NCBI GenBank assembly: GCA_910577845.1
Contig: CAJTNA010000012.1
Coordinates: forward strand, 1 to 38,801
Origin: an uncultured Christensenella sp.
GTDB lineage: Bacteria > Bacillota > Clostridia > Christensenellales > UBA3700
Direction of reading: 5' to 3'
Length of the DNA: 38,801 nucleotides
How positions within the stretch are numbered: position 1 is the stretch's first letter; every line of letters starts with the position of its first letter. The notes below the pieces were generated by a model. It saw nothing but the letters and a program-made list of their open reading frames with translations. It was not told the DNA's origin and searched no databases. Made by a program: the position numbers and the translations under genes. Positions 7,593-15,888 of this stretch are shown here, in pieces.

Positions 7593-9007
7593 AAGCAGTA
7601 CAATTAAAACAAGTTTCTTTTGCATATAATAAGTTTGATGACAAAGTTCTTAATAATGTTAATTTTTTTATAAATTATGGTGAGATAACATTGTTATCGG
7701 GAGTATCAGGTCAAGGAAAAAGCACATTAATCTCAATTATCTCGGGTATTATTCCTAACATTACTAATGGAATGCTTACAGGTGAAGTTTTGATTGATGG
7801 TAAGTCAATTATTGGACAAAGACTTGCCACAATATGTAAAAAGGTTGGTATTGTTACACAAAATCCAGATAATCAAATAATTCATAATATTGTTGAAGAC
7901 GAAATTGCTTTTGGATGTGAAAATTTTGCAATTGAACCAAGTAAAATTTTAGATAGAATTGAAAATGTGTGTGCCATTGTTGAACTTGATAAAACTGCTA
8001 AAACTAGGTCTTTATCTGGTGGACAAAAACAAAGGCTTATAACTGCTTCAACACTTGCAACAGGACAAAAAATCTTGATACTTGATGAGCCATTAGCAAA
8101 TTTGGATTTTAAATCTGCAAAATTATTAATGGAAACATTAGAATTATTAGCTAAAGCTGGTTATGCGATTTTAGTTGTTGAACATAGGCTAGATATTGTA
8201 TTGCCTTTCGCCAACTGCGTTTGGGATATAAAAAATGGAAGTGTAAATAAAGTTGAAAATAAACTAGATTATCTGCAATCTCAAACTAAAGGAATAGATT
8301 ATAATTGCAATTTTAAATCAATTAGCAATATAATTCTTAGATTGCAAAATGTTTCTTATAAAGTAAAAAACAAACAAATTTTGGATGAAATAAATTTTGA
8401 TATTTATAATGGTGAACGGATTTTGTTGCTTGGTGAAAATGGTTGCGGAAAAACAACACTTTTAAGACTTATTGTTAAACTTATCAAACCTAGTAAAGGT
8501 GTAATAGAGCGTATAGTAAATGAACAAAATTTAAAAAAAATTGATAGAAACTGGTTCAAAACAATTGGAATTGTTTACCAAAATCCTAATTATCAATTAT
8601 TTATGCCGACAGTTGAAAAAGAGATTGAGTATGGTGCTATCAACAAAGAATATGCAAACTATTTAATAGATATTTTTGGTTTGGAACATTTGAGAAAACG
8701 TCATCCACAATCTTTAAGCGAAGGTCAAAAACGTAAGGTTTCAATCGCCTCAGTATTAGCAGGTAAACCAAAAGTACTTTTGCTAGATGAACCAACAGTA
8801 GGACAAGATTATGATAGTTTATGCGATTTAGTGAATATTTTAGGAGATTTACATAATCAAACTGGCAATACAATGATTACTATCACACACGATAAACGTT
8901 GTGCTGAGGCATTATGTGATAGGGCAATATTAATTGAAAATGGAAAGATAAAGGAAGAAGGAGATAAACAATTTGTGCGTAAATATTTTATGAATTTACA
9001 AATATAA
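7589..9007 (+). CDS. ECF transporter double ATPase (fused EcfA)
   Basis: One 472-residue protein carries two ABC ATPase domains. The first has Walker A GVSGQGKST (38-46), LSGGQKQR and Walker B ILILDEPLANLD. The second has Walker A GENGCGKTT (about 282-290), LSEGQKRK and VLLLDEPTVGQD. Both have a Q-loop (TQNPDNQ and YQNPNYQ) and a switch His (VEHR and ITHDK). A single-chain A component next to its own S and T indicates a dedicated group I ECF system, not a shared module. It is the last gene of the operon; no strong terminator is seen after it. Confidence 0.93.
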   Translation: MKAVQLKQVSFAYNKFDDKVLNNVNFFINYGEITLLSGVSGQGKSTLISIISGIIPNITNGMLTGEVLIDGKSIIGQRLATICKKVGIVTQNPDNQIIHNIVEDEIAFGCENFAIEPSKILDRIENVCAIVELDKTAKTRSLSGGQKQRLITASTLATGQKILILDEPLANLDFKSAKLLMETLELLAKAGYAILVVEHRLDIVLPFANCVWDIKNGSVNKVENKLDYLQSQTKGIDYNCNFKSISNIILRLQNVSYKVKNKQILDEINFDIYNGERILLLGENGCGKTTLLRLIVKLIKPSKGVIERIVNEQNLKKIDRNWFKTIGIVYQNPNYQLFMPTVEKEIEYGAINKEYANYLIDIFGLEHLRKRHPQSLSEGQKRKVSIASVLAGKPKVLLLDEPTVGQDYDSLCDLVNILGDLHNQTGNTMITITHDKRCAEALCDRAILIENGKIKEEGDKQFVRKYFMNLQI

Positions 9008-9161
9008 AAGGATATTTTTAAAAAGTGTATCATTAAATTTTTTCTGAAAACTCTTGAAATAAACCTGCTAATTGATTAAGTGACTTTATGTAAAAGATAA
9101 GATATAATAGAAAAATTGCAAATAATTTTTTTGATTTTGGAGTATGTAACGAAAAAGCTAA

Positions 9162-9207
9162 TTGGATAATAAAGGCAATAACATAGAACTATTTTGATAT
9201 TATCCAA
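9162..9207. repeat. Inverted repeat of unknown role
   Basis: TTGGATAATA (9162-9171) and TATTATCCAA (9198-9207) form a perfect 10-bp inverted repeat around a 26-nt centre, between the ECF operon and the riboswitch promoter. No T-run follows on the plus strand, so it is a poor terminator. The rest of 9008-9228 shows nothing I can name. Confidence 0.4.
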
Positions 9208-9228
9208 CAAAAAAGTAAAAAATTAATG

Positions 9229-9257
9229 TTGACATTTTGGAAATTTAATGTTATAAT
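9229..9257 (+). promoter_or_regulatory. Promoter of the Mn2+ riboswitch transcript
   Basis: -35 TTGACA (9229-9234) and -10 TATAAT (9252-9257) match consensus perfectly with 17-bp spacing. The predicted start is near 9264, giving a leader of about 227 nt that holds the riboswitch. Confidence 0.85.
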
Positions 9258-9339
9258 AAGAAAAATTAATATGTAAATATTAATGTAAGATACTAAATTT
9301 TTACTATTAATAATATATTATACATATACAACTTAATAT

Positions 9340-9424
9340 TTAAAGGGAGTAGTTTAAGTGTACTATCAACAAACCCGCCGACAAGGCTGGTAGTATACGC
9401 CAAATTTTGGTTACAAGACTTTTT
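9340..9424 (+). promoter_or_regulatory. yybP-ykoY (Mn2+) riboswitch aptamer
   Basis: The leader carries the family's conserved words AAAGGGAGTAG at the 5' side and CAAGACTTT at the 3' side, which close P1. An internal helix GTGTACTA/TAGTATAC encloses GCC-GACAA-GGC. This class senses Mn2+ and commonly controls Mn2+ exporters and P-type ATPases, which fits the gene downstream. The call is from sequence pattern and hand-folded helices; no covariance model was run. Confidence 0.82.
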
Positions 9425-9463
9425 ATACGATGGCAAATGGCTTTGGTATAAAGGGTCTTTTTT
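9417..9463 (+). terminator. Riboswitch-controlled intrinsic terminator
   Basis: GACTTTTTATAC (9417-9428) pairs, with G-U pairs, with GTATAAAGGGTC (9446-9457), followed by six T. Its 5' arm uses the same GACTTT that closes the aptamer P1 helix. Aptamer and terminator are therefore mutually exclusive: Mn2+ binding should free transcription into the ATPase gene. Confidence 0.82.
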
Positions 9464-9490
9464 GTTTAAATTTATTTTAGGAGATAAACA

Positions 9491-12142
9491 ATGAGTTTTT
9501 TTAATCAGGACAAAGACTTTGTGCTTAGGGAAGTTAAATCTTCCTCAAGAGGCTTGACAACAAAAGAAAGTACAGCAAGACTTGCGGAGTATGGTGAAAA
9601 TAAGTTAATGGAAAAGGCGAGGAAAAGTCCTATAATTGTTTTTTTGGAGCAATTTAAAGATTTGCTTGTTATTATTCTTTTAGTAGCTGCAATTATCAGT
9701 GGTGTTACTGGTGAATGGGCAGGTATGGGTGTTATTTTTGCTGTTATCATTATTAATGCGATTTTGGGTACTGTGCAATACATTAAGGCGGAAAAATCTT
9801 TATCAGCATTAAAAAAATTATCTGCACCAAGTGCAAAAGTATTGCGAGATGGTGTGGTTGTAACTATTCCATCTGAACAAGTGACAATAGGTGACATAAT
9901 TGTTTTGGAAGCTGGTGATTTAGTTGTAGCAGATGGTAGAATTATTGAAAATTACAGTTTACAAGTAAATGAAAGTTCTTTGACTGGAGAGTCAACTGCA
10001 GTTGATAAAACTGATGAGGCGTTAGAGGGCGAAAACATTGCCTTAGGTGACCAAATAAATATGGTATTCAGCGGTTCACTTGTTACATATGGCAGAGCAA
10101 TAATGGTTGTCACTGGTATTGGTATGCAGACTGAAATTGGAAAAATTGCGAAACTAATGAATGATACTGGTGAAAAACTAACTCCACTACAAAAAAGCTT
10201 GAATAAATTTAGCCAAATGCTTGCAATCATTATAATGGCAATAAGCGTAATTGTGTTTGGCTTGACTTTATGGCGTAGATTTGATGCAAACGATGTTTTG
10301 AAATCTGTATTAGATTCTTTCACTTTTGCAATCGCATTGGCTGTTGCCGCAATTCCAGAGGCACTTGGTAGTATTGTTACTATTGTGCAAGCTGTAGGAA
10401 CAAGTAAAATGGCAAAGGAAAATGCTATTATAAAAGATTTGTCAGCCGTTGAAACTTTGGGTGCTGTAAGTGTTATATGTTCAGATAAAACCGGAACATT
10501 GACACAAAATAAAATGACTACTCAAGATGTGTATGTAAATGCAGACTTTAAAAGGGGTGAGGACATCACATTAAGTGATATGAGTGAAAAGTTATTGTTA
10601 CATTCAATGTTGCTTGTTAATGATAGTACTAACCAAAATGGACACGGCATTGGCGACCCTACGGAAATTGCTTTGACTATACTTGGACAAAAACATAATA
10701 TTGACGAACTTGAGTATAGAAAGAAATATCCTAGAACTGCAGAATTAGCTTTTGACTCTGACAGAAAGTTAATGAGTATAGTTAGTGAGTATAATGGAAA
10801 GAAATGTATGTTTACAAAAGGTGCTTTAGATGTAATTTTAAGCAGAGTGGACAACATTATTGAAAATGGTAAGGTAAGAAAATTTACTCCAACAGATAAA
10901 AAAGCGATAGAGGATGCAAACTTACATTTATCACAAAAGGGGCTTAGAGTGTTGACTTTTGCGTATAAAGAATTTGCAAAAGATAGTATTAGTCCAGAGG
11001 ACGAGTATGGCTATACTTTTGTGGGACTTGTTAGTATGATTGACCCACCACGTGAGGAGAGTATTGAGGCTGTACGCCGTGCAAAGATTGCTGGTATAAA
11101 AACAATTATGATTACTGGTGACCATAAAATTACAGCAAGTAGTATTGCAAGGCAAATTGGCATTATGGATGAGGACGATATAGCACTTAATGGTGTGGAA
11201 CTTGACAAAATGTCAGACGAGCAACTTAATAATATTATAGATAAAGTTACAGTATATGCAAGAGTTTCACCCGAAAACAAAATAAGGATAGTTGAAGCTT
11301 GGCAAAAGCGTGGCAATATTGTATCTATGACTGGTGATGGTGTAAACGACTCCCCAGCATTAAAAAAGGCGGATATTGGTGTCGCAATGGGTATTACTGG
11401 AACAGAGGTCAGCAAAGATGCCGCATCAATGATATTAACTGACGATAACTTTGCTACAATAGTAAAAAGTGTTGCTAATGGTAGATGTGTTTATTCAAAT
11501 ATTCGTAATGCAGTAACATTCTTGTTATCGGGTAACATTGCGGGAATATTCTGTATTCTATTAACATCTATCTTAGGTTGGGAAGCACCATTTACTACAA
11601 TTCACTTATTGTTTATAAATCTTTTAACAGATAGTTTGCCAGCAATTGCAATAGGTATGGAAAGGGCAAGCAGTGATTTATTATTGCAAAAACCTCGTGA
11701 CCCTAAAGAGCCGTTGCTTTCACGTAAAGTAATGCTTTTGATAATATCGCAAGGCTTGTTGATTTTTGCTTGTACAATGAGTGCTTATAGTGTAGGTAAG
11801 TATGTTGGAATGAGCAACGAGCTTGCAACTACAATGTCATTCCTTACAATAACACTCGCTAGACTATTCCACGGCTTTAACTGCAGAGGAAAGCAGAGTG
11901 TTGTAAAACTTGGCATACATACCAACTGGTATATTTTGCTGGCTTTAGGCGTTGGAGTATTGTTAATGTGCTTTGTAACCTTTGTACCAGGATTGGATAA
12001 ATTATTTGAAATATCTGAACAATTAGTATTGCAACCAAAAATGATTGGCTATATGGTATTGTTTGCAGTTATTCCAACAGTGATTATTCAAGTTGTAAAA
12101 GTAATTACTGAGCTTGTGCATAAACCTGTTAAATTAAAATAA
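9491..12142 (+). CDS. P-type Ca2+/Mn2+-exporting ATPase (P2A type)
   Basis: This 883-residue cation pump expels divalent metal from the cytoplasm. The actuator loop TGES is at 165-168, the phosphorylation site DKTGT begins at D332, and the hinge motif GDGVND is present. Membrane segment 4 has IPEALGSIV (the SERCA PEGLP position) and segment 6 has NLLTDSLPA, with the ligands expected for Ca2+/Mn2+ pumps. A Mn2+ riboswitch immediately upstream argues for Mn2+ as a physiological substrate (inference), as for the Mn/Ca exporter of streptococci. The ATG 9491 is preceded by AGGAG 9479-9483. The PEALG variant resembles a Firmicutes subclade. Confidence 0.93.
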   Translation: MSFFNQDKDFVLREVKSSSRGLTTKESTARLAEYGENKLMEKARKSPIIVFLEQFKDLLVIILLVAAIISGVTGEWAGMGVIFAVIIINAILGTVQYIKAEKSLSALKKLSAPSAKVLRDGVVVTIPSEQVTIGDIIVLEAGDLVVADGRIIENYSLQVNESSLTGESTAVDKTDEALEGENIALGDQINMVFSGSLVTYGRAIMVVTGIGMQTEIGKIAKLMNDTGEKLTPLQKSLNKFSQMLAIIIMAISVIVFGLTLWRRFDANDVLKSVLDSFTFAIALAVAAIPEALGSIVTIVQAVGTSKMAKENAIIKDLSAVETLGAVSVICSDKTGTLTQNKMTTQDVYVNADFKRGEDITLSDMSEKLLLHSMLLVNDSTNQNGHGIGDPTEIALTILGQKHNIDELEYRKKYPRTAELAFDSDRKLMSIVSEYNGKKCMFTKGALDVILSRVDNIIENGKVRKFTPTDKKAIEDANLHLSQKGLRVLTFAYKEFAKDSISPEDEYGYTFVGLVSMIDPPREESIEAVRRAKIAGIKTIMITGDHKITASSIARQIGIMDEDDIALNGVELDKMSDEQLNNIIDKVTVYARVSPENKIRIVEAWQKRGNIVSMTGDGVNDSPALKKADIGVAMGITGTEVSKDAASMILTDDNFATIVKSVANGRCVYSNIRNAVTFLLSGNIAGIFCILLTSILGWEAPFTTIHLLFINLLTDSLPAIAIGMERASSDLLLQKPRDPKEPLLSRKVMLLIISQGLLIFACTMSAYSVGKYVGMSNELATTMSFLTITLARLFHGFNCRGKQSVVKLGIHTNWYILLALGVGVLLMCFVTFVPGLDKLFEISEQLVLQPKMIGYMVLFAVIPTVIIQVVKVITELVHKPVKLK

Positions 12143-12230
12143 TTGACTTTTAAATTAAAAGCAATTAAAATATAAATAGCAAAATAAATTTTAAAAACTT
12201 AATAAAAAACTTGAAAGGTAGGATGAGATT

Positions 12231-12674
12231 ATGTTATTAGATGATATTAGAGCAAAATTTAATGATGCAAGAAAAACTAAAGACGAAGTTACTAAATCAG
12301 CACTTGAGGCGGTTATTGCAGCAACACTTTTAAAGCAAAAGAGTGGCAAAGGTGAGGTTACAGATAATGATATTATTGAGTGTGTAAGTAAAGAGATTAA
12401 AGTTCAAAAAGAAATTGCAGAACTTTATAAAACTAAAGATGTTGCTACAAGTGAACTTGCAAGTGGCAAAATAAAGGTTTTGGAGAGCTTTTTGCCAGCT
12501 CAAATGACAGAGGAAGAAGTGCTTGCAATCATTAAGGAAAAGGATATTTATGATGATGCTTCACCAAAAACTAAGGGTATGATTATTAAAAGTATTATGC
12601 CATTGCTAGCTGGCAAGTTTGATAAAAGCAAAGTTAATGGTTTGGTAGAAGAATACTTAAAAACAAAATGCTAA
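12231..12674 (+). CDS. yqeY: GatB/YqeY-domain protein
   Basis: This 147-residue helical protein is related to the tail domain of the amidotransferase subunit GatB. It has the typical LLDDIRAKF start, a KEIKVQKEIAELY helix and the LESFLPAQMTEEE segment. YqeY proteins are proposed to act in tRNA-dependent amidation or tRNA binding; the exact role is unproven. The ATG follows an AAAGG/TAGG-type ribosome site. Its last 7 nt overlap the next gene. Confidence 0.9.
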   Translation: MLLDDIRAKFNDARKTKDEVTKSALEAVIAATLLKQKSGKGEVTDNDIIECVSKEIKVQKEIAELYKTKDVATSELASGKIKVLESFLPAQMTEEEVLAIIKEKDIYDDASPKTKGMIIKSIMPLLAGKFDKSKVNGLVEEYLKTKC

Positions 12675-13513
12675 TTGAATTAATTAAAAACTTTAGTATC
12701 GATTTTTGTGCGGTTTTTGAGGAAAATATAACGGATATTGTATTTATGTTGCCATATTCACCATTTGAATATTATCCTAAAAATTGTGCAAGAATTGATG
12801 CCTTTTATATTGCATCAAATACGCTATACAATAAAGTTAAACAAATAAAACAAGTACTAATAGATAATGGCTATACAATTATTGATAGGCAATTAGAACT
12901 TAAAAAAGTGGCACAAGTAGGTGGTTTGGGCAGTATACTTAATAATCAACTATTGGTAAACAAAAAGTATGGTAGTAGGATAACTTTGCAGTCAATAAGT
13001 GTGGTTGGTAAATATGAATATTTTAAAGACGGCAAGACGGATAAAATATGTGATAGTTGTCATAAATGCGATACTGCTTGTCCAACCAATTCACTTTGTA
13101 AAGGTGAGTTTAAAAGAGAAAATTGTTTGCGACATAAACAAGATTATTGTGAGATTTTTTTTGATGATAAGGTTGGTCGTACTTTAGGTTGTGAGGAATG
13201 TCAAAATATCTGCCCATACAATAGCCGTGTTTTAAAAGTGCAAATGCCTAAAGCAATAGCGGAGTTATTTGATTATAGCAATATTATTAAAATGTTACTT
13301 GGTGGCAGGAAAGCTTTAAAGCCACTTGCAGACTTGATTGGTAGTAATATGGCAAGGTCGACTTTTTTGTTTAATTTAGTTGTAAATAGTTTAATTTCAA
13401 GTAAAAACTTTGATTATACAGAACAAATTAAGCTTTTTCAATTTCATCAAAGTGAATCAATTAGGAATAAGGTAAACTTTTATCTTAATGTTGTAAATAA
13501 ACGAAAAATTTGA
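12668..13513 (+). CDS. Short QueG-like 4Fe-4S protein
   Basis: The 281-residue protein resembles epoxyqueuosine reductase QueG, the last enzyme of queuosine synthesis, but is about 100 residues shorter. It keeps two ferredoxin-type clusters: CDSCHKCDTACP with a later CLRHKQDYC, and GCEECQNICPYN. The N-terminal cobalamin/substrate part is reduced, and the usual GLGWIGKN stretch reads GGLGSILNNQ. The C-terminal helical part is also short. It may be a divergent QueG or a QueG-derived reductase of other function. No Shine-Dalgarno site is visible; the 7-nt overlap with yqeY suggests coupled translation. Confidence 0.65.
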   Translation: MLIELIKNFSIDFCAVFEENITDIVFMLPYSPFEYYPKNCARIDAFYIASNTLYNKVKQIKQVLIDNGYTIIDRQLELKKVAQVGGLGSILNNQLLVNKKYGSRITLQSISVVGKYEYFKDGKTDKICDSCHKCDTACPTNSLCKGEFKRENCLRHKQDYCEIFFDDKVGRTLGCEECQNICPYNSRVLKVQMPKAIAELFDYSNIIKMLLGGRKALKPLADLIGSNMARSTFLFNLVVNSLISSKNFDYTEQIKLFQFHQSESIRNKVNFYLNVVNKRKI

Positions 13514-13554
13514 CAAAAATCGATATTAAATTCCAAAAATACCCTCAAACTCTA

Positions 13555-13563
13555 TGATATAAT
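13555..13563 (+). promoter_or_regulatory. Extended -10 promoter
   Basis: TGA-TATAAT (13555-13563) is an extended -10 just before the next gene. No good -35 lies at 17 bp. A TTGACA at 13510-13515 overlapping the previous stop is too far away to pair with it. Confidence 0.5.
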
Positions 13564-13582
13564 TAGGCTTGGGGGTGTTCCT

Positions 13583-14716
13583 ATGATATATACACAGTTT
13601 AAAGACAAAATAGCAAATTGCAAAAATGTTCGTATTGAAAAAAAGTTGTCAGAGGAAATATTGGCAGATGTTAAAAATCTAACCAAAGCTGGTAATATAA
13701 AAATTGTATACCTTGAGGTGTTTAAATGTGAAGTGTCAGATATTGAACGCACTTTGCAAAAAGCTGGGTATATTGTGCAAAATGTTTTGTATGACGAAAA
13801 TATTTTTGTTGAAGAGCTTGAGGAAAATAGTGAAGGAATTATTTTGCTAGGCGAAAGTCTTGCACAAACTTTCAGCGGTAAAAAATTTATAATTGTTGCG
13901 GAAAACTTGAATTTATTTGATTTGTTGCACAAACCATATCATTCCATCATAATTTATGAGGAAAAAGTTAAACTTATCGCATTTGATTTGATTGCAAGCG
14001 TGTATGGCACGCTAATGACAAAACTTATTGCTTGTTTTGACTTTAAATTAGCTTGCATTTGTTATAATAAAACAGACGATTTGCAGATAGTGGAAGAAAT
14101 TGAAAGTATTATTATAGAGTTGTTTTCACAAAGCTATATTTATTATCGTGATGAACAATTTTTCCGTGATTTATTGAATGCCGTAATTAATGTGGGCTTG
14201 TTAGAGGGTATGCTTGCAAATACTGCTGTGCTTAATGGTTACACAATGAGTTGCAAAGTTGTGCAATCAATGGCAAAAAGTAAAAAGTTGCTTGGTGAGT
14301 ATGCTATGCTTGTAGGTTGGTTTGTGGTGAACACAATAAAAAGCTTAGTAAATATAGTTGAATGTAATTTGTTTATTCCAAACGATATTATGGCAGATAT
14401 TGATTTTGTTGCACAAAAAATAAATATAAGTAAGGCGGATTTGTTTAAGATAACAGATAAAATTACCGCCACAGAGTATTTGAGATTATCCTTTGTAAGC
14501 AGTGAATACTCCAAAGAAATAGAAAGATATTTGGATAAAATTTATCCTTGTTGTGTAAACGCTATGAAAAATTATAGACGCATTTATTATGATGCAGGTT
14601 TGGAAGTTTCCTCAAGTATATCATTGAATAATTTATCAAGTGGTGTTTTGCGTTCTGTTACATTTAATCCGCAATATAGCTATTTAAAAACTCTGAGAGT
14701 TTTAGGAGCAGTATAA
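13583..14716 (+). CDS. Uncharacterised protein, remote dehydroquinate-synthase/iron-ADH-like fold
   Basis: I do not recognise this 377-residue cytoplasmic protein with certainty. The layout recalls the glycerol-1-phosphate dehydrogenase/iron-containing alcohol dehydrogenase superfamily: an N-terminal alpha/beta half, a segment LIAFDLIASV...TKLIACFDF at about 131-154 where those enzymes have a 'D...AP...G.GD....A..DW' stretch, and a helical C-terminal half. The Gly-rich NAD loop and metal-binding His residues are not evident, so it may be non-catalytic. A GGGGGTG ribosome site precedes ATG 13583. It lies 69 nt after the QueG-like gene with its own promoter. Confidence 0.55.
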   Translation: MIYTQFKDKIANCKNVRIEKKLSEEILADVKNLTKAGNIKIVYLEVFKCEVSDIERTLQKAGYIVQNVLYDENIFVEELEENSEGIILLGESLAQTFSGKKFIIVAENLNLFDLLHKPYHSIIIYEEKVKLIAFDLIASVYGTLMTKLIACFDFKLACICYNKTDDLQIVEEIESIIIELFSQSYIYYRDEQFFRDLLNAVINVGLLEGMLANTAVLNGYTMSCKVVQSMAKSKKLLGEYAMLVGWFVVNTIKSLVNIVECNLFIPNDIMADIDFVAQKINISKADLFKITDKITATEYLRLSFVSSEYSKEIERYLDKIYPCCVNAMKNYRRIYYDAGLEVSSSISLNNLSSGVLRSVTFNPQYSYLKTLRVLGAV

Positions 14717-14904
14717 TATATTTTTGCAAGTAAAATTATTGATATTGTTATAATTAAATAAATTGAAACAAGTATTACAAATGTTTTATTATTTGATATG
14801 TTTTTATATTTATTAATCTTTTAACTAGTAAATAATAAAAACAATATTTAACTTACATTAATTGTAAATGACTAAAAATATACGGCTAAAACATATAATA
14901 AAAT

Positions 14905-14934
14905 AAATAATCTCATAATTTTATGAGATTATTT
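14905..14934. terminator. Shared terminator between converging genes
   Basis: A perfect 14-bp inverted repeat (14905-14918 with 14921-14934) has only TT between the arms and T/A-rich flanks. It overlaps the last codons of the minus-strand gene. The 190 bp before it (14717-14904) holds nothing identifiable. Confidence 0.6.
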
Positions 14935-15711
14935 GTTATTATGTTTGTCAAATATTTCGTATTTGCCGTTGTAGTTGTGCGAACGACCACGAACAACACA
15001 TATAATTGCAAGTAGTATGTTTATAGAACCTAAAACTATATAGTAAGTTTTAAATGGAATAATAAAACTAAATGCGTATAATATAATCGCCACAAACAAA
15101 AATTTTTTAATATTACTTTTATCAAAAATGATATCAAAAATATTATTTGAATAGTTAAGCTTGCCAAGCTTAACATTTATTTTTTCGTCTAGCAATTTTT
15201 GCGATTTTAGCATTTTAAATACGATTTTCAGAGGGATATACTTAATTTTGTCAGTAAAATTGAACAAAGCGATTGCACAATTTTTTGGTAATTCTTTAGC
15301 TATAAGATAACATTTGATGGCTTCTTCTTTTTGAACTAATTTGTTGAATTTTAATATTTCATCGGGGGATAGATTGCCAAACTTTGCACTACAAATTATC
15401 ATAATTTTATCTGAAGATATAAGGTAATCACCTTTGTTTTCAAATTCCATATTATCAAAGGCTTTTACTAATTTATCATATATGTATCCACACCCGTGAA
15501 CACTAGTGTATAGTGCAAAATTTTTGTAGTTAATGCGTGATTTGGTCAATTTTTGGATAAATGAAATTATTACTAGTCCAAATAGTCCTAGTATGGCAGA
15601 TAAAATGCTTTTGATTGCAATGTTTTGTGTGAAAAAATTGCAAAGCAAATAGCTTGGTACAAATATACAAATGAATGTTAAAATTTTGTCAATTAGCAAT
15701 CTTAATTTCAT
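14929..15711 (-). CDS. Membrane protein with cytoplasmic core, possibly nuclease-like
   Basis: The 260 residues have two hydrophobic helices near the N-terminus (about 8-26 and 33-52), a soluble middle (about 60-195), and two helices near 203-240, ending in a basic tail. The middle includes a stretch DYLISSDKIMIICSAKFG...FNKLVQKEEAIKCYLIAK that loosely recalls Mrr/restriction-endonuclease-like folds (D-x(n)-x-x-K), but this is weak. Start ATG 15711 has no Shine-Dalgarno site; AATAAT lies exactly 6 nt upstream, so the mRNA may be leaderless. The function is unknown. Confidence 0.7.
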   Translation of the reverse strand: MKLRLLIDKILTFICIFVPSYLLCNFFTQNIAIKSILSAILGLFGLVIISFIQKLTKSRINYKNFALYTSVHGCGYIYDKLVKAFDNMEFENKGDYLISSDKIMIICSAKFGNLSPDEILKFNKLVQKEEAIKCYLIAKELPKNCAIALFNFTDKIKYIPLKIVFKMLKSQKLLDEKINVKLGKLNYSNNIFDIIFDKSNIKKFLFVAIILYAFSFIIPFKTYYIVLGSINILLAIICVVRGRSHNYNGKYEIFDKHNNK

Positions 15712-15853
15712 AACGCTATTATTGACAAAATAATTGCTTTTAATTCCGATTAATTTTAAAAATAAATATTAATAACGTTGTATTTTATTATTATTCATTA
15801 ATCTTATGTTAAATTTAATATTGAAAAATTTACCTTAAAATTTTAAAATGCTA

Positions 15854-15882
15854 TTGCTAAAAAATTAAAAATAATGTATAAT
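15854..15882 (+). promoter_or_regulatory. Promoter placing the start at the nadD ATG
   Basis: -35 TTGCTA (15854-15859), a 17-bp spacer and -10 TATAAT (15877-15882) are present. The predicted +1 is 15889, the A of the ATG. No Shine-Dalgarno sequence exists upstream, so the transcript is probably leaderless. Confidence 0.65.
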
Positions 15883-15888
15883 ACTCAT

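Noticed and set aside
9505..11415. Several long antisense frames opposite the ATPase gene
   Set aside because: They mirror the codon pattern of a well-supported P-type ATPase and show no ribosome sites or domains.
12999..13187. Frame inside the QueG-like gene
   Set aside because: It lies in another frame of a clear 4Fe-4S protein and has no independent support.
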